Of a DNA stretch of 64,000 nucleotides, positions 48,999 to 60,520 are shown piece by piece. Position 1 is the stretch's first letter. Every line of letters begins with the position of its first letter. The DNA comes from Tretioscincus oriximinensis (lineage: Eukaryota; Chordata; Lepidosauria; Squamata; Gymnophthalmidae). Where the stretch lies: positions 1,072,381 to 1,136,380 of the forward strand of contig JAJVDF010000166.1 of the NCBI GenBank assembly GCA_022410635.1, written 5' to 3'. Made by a program: the position numbers and the translations under genes. The notes beneath the pieces were generated by a model, which saw nothing but the letters and a program-made list of their open reading frames with translations, was not told the DNA's origin and made no database searches.

Positions 48999-51900
48999 GG
49001 TAATTTATGGGGTAAAAATGGTGTAGACACAGGTTTTATCTACTGACAGTTTATGAATACTCCATTTAGTGTGGCTATATCTTGTACAAAATCCATCTGA
49101 CTTCTAAAATCATCTTGCATAACATCCAGTCTAGCTAACAAAAGGCCCGTCATTCCATTATATCTGTAGTTGGAGCCAACTCCTGCATGATTTTATGTAT
49201 CAGTGTTTGACCTGGTTGCTTAAATACCCAACTACAAAATTACCCAGAAATTTTCTGACAAAATTGATAATCAACTTTATCGCTTCATCAAAACAAACAT
49301 CCAGTTTGTTAGAATATTATATCTTTCAAGTGAAAACACTAATGTCACAAATATGCTACCACATATCTCAGTACTGATTGCTATAAGTGGTCATGAAAAT
49401 AAGTTGATTTATGCTAATTTGCATCCTTGTTAACATAACCTTAGTGCAGTAAGAATACACTAAGGAGAGAATAAATTATTCTATACCTTTTCCAAAAGAT
49501 GGAGACTCATATTAGGCAAATTTCTGCCAGTTAAGGTTTCTCAGATCTTAGAAAATGCGTAGAATGAATTAAATAATGTGCAAAAAGAAATAGTATTTCA
49601 TTTTCAGAGTACAAGAAAGTTTTGGTTTGATAGTGTTGGTGAGGATAGGTAAATCACATTCATTGTGCACCAGCAAAGTGTAGTTTCTAATGTTGTTGGT
49701 GATGGTGATATTCCCTAATCAGATGGCTGCAAACAAATAAACAAGTCTCTCTCCTTTTTTACCATGGTTCCCAGCAGTTGATTTGTGTGGTTCCCAGCAG
49801 TTGATTTGTGACTTAGACTGAATTTTATAAAAATTTCACGTGCTTCTTCTGATTCTAAACTTTGCAGAACTCTGGGTCACTTATCATTGAAAAAAAAGAG
49901 TATGAGTTATGTGCGCCTTGTGTGTTTTGATGTATGCTAGTCTGATGTTTCATGGAATGACCTGAACTGAAAATGTTAGCTTTCTATTGATATTTTATTC
50001 ATTACTTTTGTAACTTTCTACCTCATGTTTCACGCATACCATAAAAGGTTATTCCAATTAGATATCAAGTGGTTTAAGATTTCCTCCTTGTCTTAGCTTA
50101 TAGGACAGTTTTCAGAAAAGAGCTGTTGGTGGCAAATTATTCTATTAAATCTTCCTGTTGGAGAATCCAAATGTTTTCAGACCATTGTGATTTATATTTT
50201 AACTGATGAAAAGAGATGTGTGTTAATGTTTTATGCCTTAATCAGCTTTAAGAAAGGTTTCTGCAGAGCTAAATGTAAAATCCTTTAAAAGGATTTCACT
50301 GTATTATTCAATTTATTCTTTGAACAAATTTATGCCCAACAAAATGCTAGTACAGTGATCTAACAGTCTCCTGTCTGCAAGAAGGACATGATGAACTGCG
50401 TACTGCCAGAAATAATGAACTTAAAAGAAAAGCAGCATTGGTGATATAAGTAGAAAATGATAAAGCAGTAAAATAAGTATTGGAAATCCCAAGTGAATAG
50501 TGATATGTCATACTGGTAATCAATGCTGAAGTAAACATTCCAGTGCTCAAATTAGGTGTTTGATGTCAAAGACTGAATTCACACAGCTAAAAACTATGTC
50601 TATGGCAGTGCCCTGTAGGAAGCTCCGTGAAATGGGATGGTGGACTGTCAGCACTCATTGTGCTGAAAAAGCCTGTTCTCCACAATTTCCCGGAACGGAG
50701 AAAGGGCGATACAGCCACGGAGCTCTCCAGTGCTGGACTCCCATGGTTGGCTGTACTGTGTGAGTGGCACTTCTGCGTCTGGCCTGGAAATTGCATGCAA
50801 AGTTCTGTGAGATGGGTAGCCAAGCTACCAATAGGAAAGCCAGCTCTACATCAGCGTCTCTGTGCTTTCCTGGGCAGCACAGCACTCCTCAGGATTAAGT
50901 TGGCATCACTGCTGTGACGCAAGCACATATGTGTGGTTGTAAGGGTGACTGTGTATAACCCATGGGAGTCTGCTATCATGGACTATGGGCACATGCGTGG
51001 AGGGGCCCAAAGTGAATATTTCTATCGCAAGGGGCGGACACATGAAGATTTGCAGGCACTGCAGATAAGGGAATGATTGCTTGATTTAGTCCATGTCTTC
51101 CCTTCTCATATACTTCCAAAGTGGTTTTAAATAACCTTTTCCTATGTCATCCATCTCATCTATTGTTAGTCTTTCCTGCCTTTTGTCTTTTTTGACCTTT
51201 GAGATAAAATTTAGTCACCACAATTCCAATAGCTTAAAAATGAATTGAGCATTTTTCTAGGCATTATCCAGTCTGTATTAAAAAGAACTAATCAAATTCC
51301 ATTTAATAGAACCAATTAAAAGTCATCCTATGGTCAACGAAACATCTCAAGGTAATTTATGAACCCTCTGCAAAAGATCTGTGTTCAGGCACACAAAATT
51401 GCTTTCCCTAAATTAACAGAGTGCTTAAGAATTAAGAATTCATAACCTGCAAAATGGTTTTCCTCTAACCTCCAAGAGGTTAATGATGTTCCATTCCAGC
51501 TAGTCACCTTTGCCTCAAACTTCTTCTCCCCCAAAGTAAATATACTTACAGTGCAAGCCTTGTTTTCAATCTTTCACTGATCATTTTGAGAGTGATAAAC
51601 ATTGGATTGGGCTTATAGAATTATTGCTTTAGCATGATAGAAAGGCACAAGCATTGAATAATCAGGCCACACAAATTTCTTCTGAAAAGAACATTTTGCA
51701 CAAGGCTAGGCAAAATGTTCTTTTATTTATCAGAACAATATCATAAGCTTATACCCTTAATACATTTAGAAGTTTACTTTGAGTGTTGAAGTCATATTGA
51801 TTTAGGATGCTGTATTCAACATTGTTTTAAACTCATTTTCAAACAACATGTCTTGCCATACATGTGTTGAGACCACAAATATGGGCTTTTATGAAAGGAT

Positions 51901-52034
51901 GTAGATTAAAAACCTGGTTAAATAATTGTCTGTAAATACTCATTCTGCCAATCTTGTTTCTTGATAATTTCTAAAGTGCTAAAAGACTCTCTTGCTGGTT
52001 GATGGAATGTAGTGGTCTATTGCTACCTGTGGAA
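48999..52034. other. Mostly unique non-coding sequence
   Basis: At 49773-49810 a short direct duplication (GTTCCCAGCAGTTGATTTGTG) is present. At about 50620-50920 a GC-richer patch is similar in places to 53690-53950. Several frames of 67-96 codons on both strands cover it without a motif. No gene recognised. Confidence 0.
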
Positions 52035-52240
52035 ATCATTACTAACCAAGAACTTATGGGGACCCCTGCTGAACTGGGCCACAGTCCATCCAGTCCAGCA
52101 TTCTGTCTCACACTATGGCCAACCAATTGTGCCTGGGCAGTCTGAAGCATCTGTTCTTGACTCCCTGCAAATGGTACTTCAAGATTACTGCTTTTGCCCC
52201 ATCTCAGAGGCAATATCCTGCTTATTAGAAGCATTGCCTT
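52035..52240 (-). mobile_element. CR1 LINE 3'-end fragment
   Basis: This is a diverged reverse-strand CR1 3'-UTR. Blocks are CCATCCAGTCCAGCATTCTG, 'TCTCACACTATGGCCAACCAATTG', 'GCCTGGGCAGTCTGAAGC', 'TGACTCCCTGCAAATGG' and 'CCCCATCTCAGAGGCAATATCC'. The terminal repeat is degraded to AAGAACTTATG. Confidence 0.
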
Positions 52241-52309
52241 CCTGCCTGAGTACTGTTCTCTCAGAATAAGACCATCTTGTAGTTCCTTCTTTTTCAGAGG
52301 TGTAAGAGA

Positions 52310-52600
52310 TATTGATATGCAAGTCAGGATTTACTGTGGAGATCCAAAAATTGTGGAATAAGCTCCCTGTGAAGGTTTACCAAGTGCCTCCATTATATGG
52401 TTTTCAACAAACACCTGCTTAACACACACAGCTTTTTATCCAGGCCTTTGATGTAAGGCTTTCTCTGAGTTCTGTCCTGCAAGAAAGAGAAGAATTATAA
52501 TTATTTTATGTTTTATTTATATGATTTGATTTCAGATTATGTGGTGAAGAGCAGGATATAAATTATTAAATAGACAAACAAATACAGAAAATAATAATTG
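52310..52600 (+). mobile_element. L2-like LINE 3' end
   Basis: 'TGTGGAATAAGCTCCCTGTGAAGG' followed by 'ACACAGCTTTTTATCCAGGCCTTTGATG' is the conserved L2 end of ORF and start of 3'-UTR (family form GTGGAATgcaCTCCCTGAgGAGG...TTTCTGTTCAGGCaTTTG). A T-rich stretch and 'GGATATAAATTATTAAATAGAC' follow as the tail. Only the last 290 bp or so remain. No intact coding sequence. Confidence 0.
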
Positions 52601-52747
52601 TTCCTAATAAAAACAACAACAGTCCTCAAGTTTTAATATGAATACAATAGAAACCATGCCACATTTTACACTGTGTTGTAGATCAGATGCTTTTTTGGCA
52701 TCCGTAGGCTTTTTTGTCTGTTTTGCATCTCTAAAAGAGACAAAATG

Positions 52748-53030
52748 TCCAGACATAAGAAGAAGGAGGAGCATCTGGCATTTATACCCTCCCTCAGTGT
52801 ACAGAGCTGCTTACAGGGTTAATTTTTGCCCAAAGGTTTACAGCTATTCTATATTCCCTACCAGGAATATAATGCAGATTAAAAATCTACATTTCTTTTG
52901 AACAACTGAATTGACCAGGGTTGCAGGCTAGTAAAGGGCATTCACCCCTCTCCAATGTGACACAGGGATTCGAGTCCGGATCTCCTAGTTGAGAGACCAA
53001 TTCTTACTGACTGCACCATTTGTGCCAACA
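52748..53030 (-). mobile_element. tRNA-derived SINE (Sauria-like)
   Basis: Read on the reverse strand, the right edge has a tRNA-like head with a box B-like GGACTCGAATCC (52969-52980) and a GGTGCAGTCAGTAAGA box A-like region upstream. Then comes a unique body and a left-edge tail '...TATAAATGCCAGATGCTCCTCC-TTCTTCTT'. This head, body and CTT-type tail is the layout of squamate Sauria SINEs, whose 3' end is shared with BovB LINEs. It is diverged, with an AT-rich unmatched part at about 52830-52900. Confidence 0.
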
Positions 53031-53099
53031 AATAGTGTCCTGTGCCTGCCCAGAATACTATTTTAAAAAAGAAAAGGAAAACTCATATCATTGTCTAAT

Positions 53100-53470
53100 C
53101 TTTATTCTTGCTTTGGTGAAAGGCTTGCCTTTGTCTTTCCTGATTAGCAATACATGAAAAAGCTGTTCTGGCCACAGCAGTCTGCAGCCTTTCTGCTGTA
53201 AAATAATAGTAGCCTGGAGCCTCCTTTTGTTCTCCACGCTTTGGCTTATGTATCATCCCCAGAGGTCAGCAACTACTGCTGCTTTCCTGGACCGCTGGAA
53301 GCAGCTGTGAATATGGCTTTCCAAACAGCTGATGAAGCTGAGATAAGTGACAATGCTCATGGCCCTTTAACGCCAAAGACTTTTAAAAGGCTAATTCCAA
53401 AAGCCCTTGTTATGTGCATGTGAGGTCAAGGTTCTTGGGAAGGATTCAAAATAGCTGCTTAGTTTCTTAT
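53100..53470. promoter_or_regulatory. Candidate conserved non-coding element
   Basis: This repeat-free stretch has SOX-like TTTGTCTTTC, two GAAGCAGCTG/AACAGCTGATG E-boxes, a GATA-type AGATAAG and a CTTTTAAAAGG palindrome. The 60-codon frame inside is short and lacks features. I infer a possible enhancer from motif density only. Confidence 0.
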
Positions 53471-54299
53471 CTGTGAGTTCCGGCATATTAACATTTGACA
53501 TTCAAGGAGTAAAATTCATAATAGTACAGCTAGATTAATATCAGCATGTATTTTAAATTCATCTAAACTAGGGAAAAACTGGAGGGCCTTTTTACTGCTT
53601 CAGGACTGAAAATGGATGAAATGTACAAGTTGGAACAGCACCTACATTCGTTTTCTCCATCTTTTGTATGGCTTAAAAAACCACATCCCCTAGGTTGTCA
53701 GCAATCCACTCACTACAACCTTCCACTGTTTTGCAGCTTTGGGGAGCAGAGAAAGGACAATTCTGTGCCAGAGCTCCCTGAAATCCACTCATAGAGCTCT
53801 GTGTGTCATCACCATTTGCTGCCAAAGTGAGATCTTGGCTGAAGTCGCACAAGATCACGTTCCTGGCAGCAAATTAGGGAGTCGTTGCGCTAAAGTCACA
53901 TCAGCAGCATCCCCTGCTTATCGCAATGGTGGCTTTACAACCCTGCCTTTGATATTGCAGAATTGTTTATTTGTAAAAAGACAAAGTCATGTAAGACATA
54001 CAGTAGGTCTTTGATTTCCCCACCTACCTTCCAAAGTCACTTTTATAAACTTATCATGGCCCTGAACCAAAACAGTTTCCTACTATTAACGCATGCCCTA
54101 TTCCTTTGACTTTATTGTATTTCTGATTTTATGGGGATTGTTTGTCACCTTGAGTACATTATTTGCCCCTGCTCTACCCATGTATAATTGGTTTTATGAC
54201 AGAAACAGGGAGAAAGAACATCCATCCACAAGGTCAGATAGTGACTGGTGAGGGAGTCAGTCTGCCCACTTAGGAGAATGCAGGGAGGTTAAAGAAAAA
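53471..54299. other. Non-coding sequence, possible old repeat at 53690-53950
   Basis: At 53735-53780 the block 'GGGGAGCAGAGAAAGGAC...AGAGCTCCCTG' resembles 50692-50730 ('GGAACGGAGAAAGGGC...GGAGCTCTCC'). This suggests two diverged copies of a repeat I cannot name. No gene seen. Confidence 0.
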
Positions 54300-54500
54300 T
54301 GGAAAGGTCTTGTTGAGTATAATTCCTCGGGACCAGGGGCTGCTTTATGCTGTTTTGTATGTTGGAAGTGATCAGATGATTCATTTGCATTTAAACATCC
54401 TGCCAGAATGGCAGCACAGCTGAAAACTTCTGATATTCCACCCCCAGCCTTTTATTTTTTCATACAAACCAACTTCTCTAGGGCTTTTCTTGTCAGTTTT
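54300..54500. promoter_or_regulatory. Candidate conserved non-coding element
   Basis: A repeat-free stretch with an ATTTGCAT octamer (54383-54390) next to TTTAAACATCC, a GCACAGCTG E-box and ATGATTCAT. Enhancer function is only inferred from motif texture. Confidence 0.
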
Positions 54501-57500
54501 GTCAGTCTTCTTCTAGCCATTTGCTTTATAATATTACTGCCAATTACCATATTCCCAAGCTGGCATTAGAGCAGTACTGGAGTCATTTCTCTTTATTCTC
54601 GTCTGTTCCTTCAAAATTCCCTCAGCTAGATTGCTGTTCTTTAAAACTTCTGCAATTTCAGGATTTTCATTGCTTGTTCCTGTTTGCTTTGTCTTCAGTT
54701 CTATCCGTTTTTGTTCAAAGCTTTCAGTTCCTTCCTATTGTTATTTCTCTTTATGCATGAATTATTGGTGGTTTGCTACAATAAAATCTTCTTCTTGGGA
54801 CTAAAAATGGTTCTCTGTCTTAACTTCCTCTGAGTTCACGGGAGCCAGTAGTTGATTCTTATAAAAAAAAATAAAAATTAAAATCCATGTTTTGTCATCT
54901 ACCAAAGTTTTGTGACAATTAAATATATATGTAAGCTCATAATTGGACTGCAGGAACTATTGCATCTGTTTTTACCCACTGGGTTACAAAGCAAGCAGCA
55001 AACTTCATAGTACTTTGTAATTCCTAAGCAAACAGTTCTACATGATTTAATATTTCAACTTTATAATTAGATTTATGATTAGATAAGAAGAAGCATTGTT
55101 CTTCAAATGAACCAAGCTGGAAAATATGGCAAAATATTTAACCTTATGAAACACAAGATATAAAGAGGGAAATGCTCAGTCTCTGGCTCCATTTAGATGA
55201 GATTTTGCTATCACTATGGTAGTTACCTCATGAAGAATTTACCTCATACAAATTCAGTAATCCACTTGGTGTAAATCCTGTTGCTATGAATTTTATAGGC
55301 AATAGAGTTGTACTGACTTCACAGCAGACATCTGCATTTCTTCATTAATTAGCCTATCGGATATTCACATGTGAGAGCAAAGTGGGGAAGTGAGAATTGA
55401 GCAGTCTGACATACAAGAGGAGAGAAGAGCAGCCAATTGGGAGGCAATACACATGGTGACCCCACAGGGCTGCAAAACAAATGCTTACTCCATTATCATA
55501 AACTGAGAGGTATGTGGGTTCAGAGGTACAATTGGGTTAATCTGAATTTAACATAAATCCCAGATGGGACCTCTAATAACATGAACATACTCCTAGCCTT
55601 TTCTGTGTTGAGCTTGATTCCATAATGTAACCAAGAATTGAGTCCTGCCCTTCTTATCTAGCATAATTCATCCATAATTTGTCCTAGCCTACACCATTAT
55701 ACAGGTTGCACAATCCTATTTTAAAATTTATTTTGAAATAAGGCAGAACAGAGTAGAGTCCATTGAATGAGGAAAATCTATTGAATTTAATTTGTTTTGT
55801 TTGATTTCCTAGTATTGTCCGAATTTGTAAAGCTGTAAATATATATATTGTATATTGTAAAATGTTAAGACACCTAGATATTCTGCTCCTTAAGAATCAA
55901 TCTGCTTTGGCAAGGAGGGAAGCCACTTTTCATCATAAGGTTCTTTATATTTACTAATACCCTAATAAAAAAATGGAACTTCCTAAACTGGAATCTAATG
56001 AAATAGCCAGTAAGCTAACATATGTGGCTAGAAACATCTAGCTTTGTAGCTTATGTTTTCACATTTATTGTCTTATAAATCTATGCATGAAAACATGCCC
56101 CAAAACATATCCAGACATCATTTATTCTGCTATAACTGATATTCTAGGAGAAACCATGAATATTTCATATTAAAGCTGCCCAGACCACCTTTTATCCCAG
56201 AACATCCAAATATGTCATATTTTGATTTAGGGTGCAGTTACCCGACAATTCCCTACCTGATTCCTAGCATGAAGTTCCTCTTGAGGCCAAAGGGCCAAAT
56301 GGAAGAATCACTTTCCTTTGCTATTCAGTTGCCAAATATGTGCAAAAGGACAGGAATATCCTTTCTCAGATATTTTCTGGCTACATAGGGACGGGACAGG
56401 CATCCTCCATTATAAATCCTGCAGTCCTTCCTGACGTGTTCCCACCCTTGTGAGGGAAGACAAGAGCACAGACACACCAGCCAATAGAGCTGTAGGAATG
56501 CAGTTGGGTAAGCATGCGCACATAAGTCTCTCCTCCACCTTTCCGCTGGCATGCATGAGCTCCAGGTATGTCCCCTTTTTCCCAGTGAAATCTGCTGTTG
56601 CTAGCCAACAGTGAATTTCTAATCCTCCCCCCTCCCCATGTATTCACATCCGCAATCTAAATAAATGAAAACCTCACAGTTATTTGCTAGTCTCGTCTGT
56701 TGCTAGATCATAACAATAAGCTCAGCTACTTGTAAATGCTATGGTATCCTTTTCATCTCTGGAGAAGAGAGCGTTACAGCTTGCCACATACCTCAAAACA
56801 TTCAGCTGGAAACTTTGAAGCCCAGGGACCTTCATCCCTAGCCTTCAAGGCTGGACTCAGACTTCACGGCTGGTGCTTAAGCCTGGACTTAGAAAAACTT
56901 TCCAAGTGTGGGTGACACTATCCTATCACAGTGGAAATCCATCTCAGTATAGATTAGGTTTTTTTATCCCAGAATAAAGCATCCTGCTCTATTCAGGGAT
57001 GAATGCATGTGGAAAAATCTGTAGCTGTGTACCCATTTCAAAACAAAGGAATCTTAATTGAGGCTAATTTCCATTTATACAAAGGGAGGCATATACCCTT
57101 AGAATCTAATTTATGGTGCTTTTTCTAAGTCATGAAAACATATTCTTTGGTTTTGTAAATCAAGGTGGATGCACTATTTTTATGTACAGCTTGTTGAACT
57201 CTAATTTCCCACTTGGGAATTTTATCACAGCAGATACCCCATAATAACAACCTCCCATTTTAATACATACAAATAATACATTTTTTGTATTATTATTTTT
57301 TTTGTACACATAGAATATGGTTAACTGGAACAATTAGAGAGGGTGCCGAACTGTTCTTCTTTTCTCTGCTCATATTTGTTTATCAAATTAAAGATGGATA
57401 GTCATAGCAATGTATTTGCTTTGCAAAAAGAAAAAAGAAAAAAGTTAGCTGTTTGGTCACATTGGTGCCAAAGATGATTGGCTCTTTACCAGTAGCCTTT

Positions 57501-58010
57501 GCTATTTATTCTGAAGTGCAAATAGATAAATATCATGTTGTCTTTTAGAATAACAAATCCAGTCAACCAGAATAGTTTTAATAACAAATGCAGTCAATCA
57601 GAATGACTTTTAATAATTCTAAGTAAACCCAAAGAAAGAAAAATACTTCTGCTGCTGCATGAAGTCTATTTATGCATGAAAAATTTCCAGGAAAAGAAAA
57701 CTGGGTAATGCACAGAATACAAAATTAAGTGTTTACACAATTTTTGCTATAGAAGATTAGTGGGAGGGAGGGGGTGTCCAGCCTGACTCAAGGCTTGAAT
57801 CTAACTAAAAGAAATCAACTACTGATACAATTTTCACTCTTAGAAGAATGCAATGATAATATCAGATGAAATTTGCAGGCATAGAACACTCCCCAGTGAA
57901 TAAAAGCTTCCAAATTAATTGAGAAAACTTATAAAGATATTAACTTCATTTGAATGTAGAGATTGCACCTAAAGTAACAATACTTCTCACATTGGCTTTC
58001 CCACAATTGA
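54501..58010. other. Mostly unique AT-rich non-coding sequence
   Basis: No gene recognised. A GC-richer patch at about 56390-56640 carries 75- and 88-codon reverse frames without motifs. A short TATA-rich stretch lies at about 55840-55860. Confidence 0.
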
Positions 58011-58051
58011 AAAGAAGGAAGGGAGGGAGCGAGGAAGGGAGGGAGGGAAGA
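58011..58051. repeat. GGGA/GGAA purine-rich simple repeat
   Basis: A short imperfect (GGGA)n/(GGAA)n tract. Confidence 0.
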
Positions 58052-58484
58052 TACAATGTACAAAATAGCATTCTGGATTCCTGTTAGTAGAGCCAGTAGA
58101 GGTTGCAGCTATTCTGTTGCTGCATTAGCACATCTTATTGTTGTGTGACTTATAGCCATAAAGAGATCTGAGTGTTCCATATTATACAAACAACTGTTAC
58201 CCCACAGATACCTGAACTAGCCCAGATAGGACAAAACTAACACAGACAGTGCCAAAAAAACGTGAAGAATGTAATATATTACATTTTCTCCTTTGATGAC
58301 AGGTTTTATGTTACATGGACAGAGTAGGTTTCATGGACTATACATCTGCCTTTTGGATAAGGCCAACTAATCCCCATTTAGCTTAGAAAAAGTTAAGTTC
58401 ACAAGCAAAATTCTGCTTTGAATGTTTCTGTTCCACAATCGAGTAGTACAAATTGTTACTAAACAGTGCTGCATCACCACTTAG
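58052..58484. other. Unique non-coding sequence
   Basis: No gene or clear repeat recognised. Confidence 0.
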
Positions 58485-59299
58485 ACTGCGTTCACACTGC
58501 TATTTTATACCTCTGTTGTAGTGACATAAGGAAGGTTGGGTCACACGTGTTAAGCGTGTTTCATCAGTGCTTCTGCAATAAACACCATTTATCCCGCAAT
58601 AAACTATTGCTGGGATAATCAGGAATAATTGTGGAGAACATCTGAAATCTCGCAGCCAACCTCCTCATCTGCTCCTCTTTCCCTCAGCCGAAACATTTGA
58701 CAGGGGGCAGAGACGATCTCCAGGAAATTCTACTGAAGCAAGAGGAGGTGGAGACAGCTGCGTTCTGCTAGTCCCATCCATACGGAGCCTAGTTCTGGGT
58801 AACATTTTGGGACATTTTGGCATGTGGATGGCCAAGCTCTGTCCCAAAATTTTACCCAGAACTAGGCTCTGCCCGCTGTCAAATGGTTCGGCTGAGGGAA
58901 AGAGGAGCAGATGAGGAGGTTGACAGGATATCTTTCATTGTTCCCCTTTCTTTTGCAGAACCAATCTCCAGGCAGCAGCCCCCAAAAGCAGGCAGAGGGC
59001 TGGCTGGGCTTAGGAAAAGGCTTCTTGTGACACACAGTCAGTTCTGCTGCATCGCTTCAGCTGTGCCCTCCTTCAAGCTAGCCCACCAGTCAGTTCTGTT
59101 GGGCTGACTGGAAGGAGGGCACAGCTGAAGCAACACAGTGGAGCTCGCTGCGTATCATGAGAATTCAAGTATACGTGTGCACAGACATGCCATTGTATAT
59201 TCCGTAATATAGCTTCATGGTGTGAACATACATGCCTTTGCTATATTCTGGAATATAACTTTATTCTGGGTTTTAGCTCGTCGTGTGAACGTAGCCTCA
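58485..59299 (+). mobile_element. TTAGGC-ended DNA transposon (copy 4, longest, about 815 bp)
   Basis: The left end TTAGACTGCGTTCACAC and the right end GTGTGAACGTAGCCTC are near-perfect inverted repeats. Blocks shared with the 26.8-kb copy include TTAAGCGTGTT, AACACCATTTATCCCGCAAT, AAACTATTGCTGGGATAATC and, near the right end, TTGTATATTCCGTAATATAGC and TATTCTGGAATATAAC. The interior is a nested set of foldbacks. Arms at 58657-58712 and 58867-58922 enclose arms at 58786-58813 and 58841-58868. A separate perfect 20-bp pair lies at 59054-59073 and 59112-59131. No transposase is found; the 96-codon forward frame is derived from the palindrome. Confidence 0.
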
Positions 59300-60257
59300 T
59301 TATCTGTCTTAGAGCTTTTCTGACTTTGCCTTTCTGTGACCTAAGGTGTACTGGACTGCTCTAGACTATAATGGCAGTGATCTAGGGTGAACCTGTGAAG
59401 ACGTCAACAGGTAGGAACCTCAAGTCGTTGGGAAGCCCATTTAGGCAACATGGGTTGGTGTGTCATCAGAACCTATATCCCAGTACTTTGGAAAATGGAG
59501 GCTTGCCTTTTAGACATTTCTCTGATTAGATTAGCCTTAGTTGATATTCTGGTTGTTGATTACTGGTAATCCAGATCCTATGAGGAGGAAGACCTCAGAA
59601 TGGGACCAGATCCTGAAGAATTCAAAGATTTCACCTGCACATGAATCCGTTTTATTTCTTTTTCACATAAATTTATATATATTCAGCCTTGTTTATTGTC
59701 TCGTGCATTTGAACAGCATTGTGTGTCTGTGTCACATGCAGCAAAATAAAAGGCATAAGTCCCCTTAGAGATAGTAATGTACAACATTAATCCCACCTGT
59801 AATTCACCTCAAATACACTTTTGAAATACGTGTCCTGTTACTGAATGAACAGTAGAGATGGAAAGTAATTATATATGGTAGGTATAATGTCTGGGCAAAA
59901 CCAGTATCTCATCTGTCTTAGACCTGTTTGTGTTTACCTCTCGTATCCCTTCCTTTTATACATACTGTCTGTCTTCAATTCTAAGAATTAGCCACAGAGT
60001 GTAAAAGTAGCTTGCATTACAGAGAAAGGCATCTTCAACAGTAAAAGCTAGCAAAGCATTGATAGTTCATTAAGAACAATTTGAACATTTATCTATAATA
60101 GGAAAATTGTTACCATTAAGGCAACTGTTGTTTTTGTTTCAGTGTCTTCCAGTTTCACCTACTTATAAATATCTAAAGCATTTTATCAGAAATGATGGAT
60201 TAATGAAGGATGGGAATTACTAAACTGGGTGCCTGTTCTGCCATCATGAATGAGCAT
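59300..60257. other. Unique AT-rich non-coding sequence
   Basis: No gene or clear repeat recognised. The 75-codon frame at 59541-59768 lacks features. Confidence 0.
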
Positions 60258-60261
60258 AGAA

Positions 60262-60292
<31 letters not shown>

Positions 60293-60520
60293 TTCTTTTT
60301 ATACCTCGCTTTTCTCAATCCGAAGGGAACCAAAGCAGCTTGCATAAGTTTCTGTTCTTCTTTTCACAACAAATGTCTTGTAAAGTATGTGAGAGGCTGA
60401 GAGAATTCCGAAGAACCATGACTAGCAAAAGGTCACCCAGTTGGCTTCATGGAGGAGTGCAGACTCAATCCAGGAGGCTACCAGTTGAGAGACTGACACT
60501 CTAATCGCAAGACCAGAAAA
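60258..60520 (-). mobile_element. Sauria SINE with (CTT)n tail
   Basis: On the forward strand this begins with a (GAA)n run (60258-60292) and then TTTTTATACCTCGCTTTTCTC, the reverse of the BovB-like 3' end 'GAGAAAAGCGAGGTATAAAAA'. 'AGGTCACCCAGTTGGCTTCATG', 'GGAGTGCAGACTCAATCCAG' and 'GACTCTAATCGC'-type blocks follow, leading to a tRNA-like head. Sauria SINEs are transcribed by Pol III and moved by BovB LINE machinery. The head beyond box B is incomplete or diverged. The 84-codon forward frame is antisense to it. Confidence 0.

Noticed and set aside
52969..52980. tRNA gene from the box B-like motif
   Set aside because: There is no cloverleaf and the context is a SINE with a body and CTT tail.
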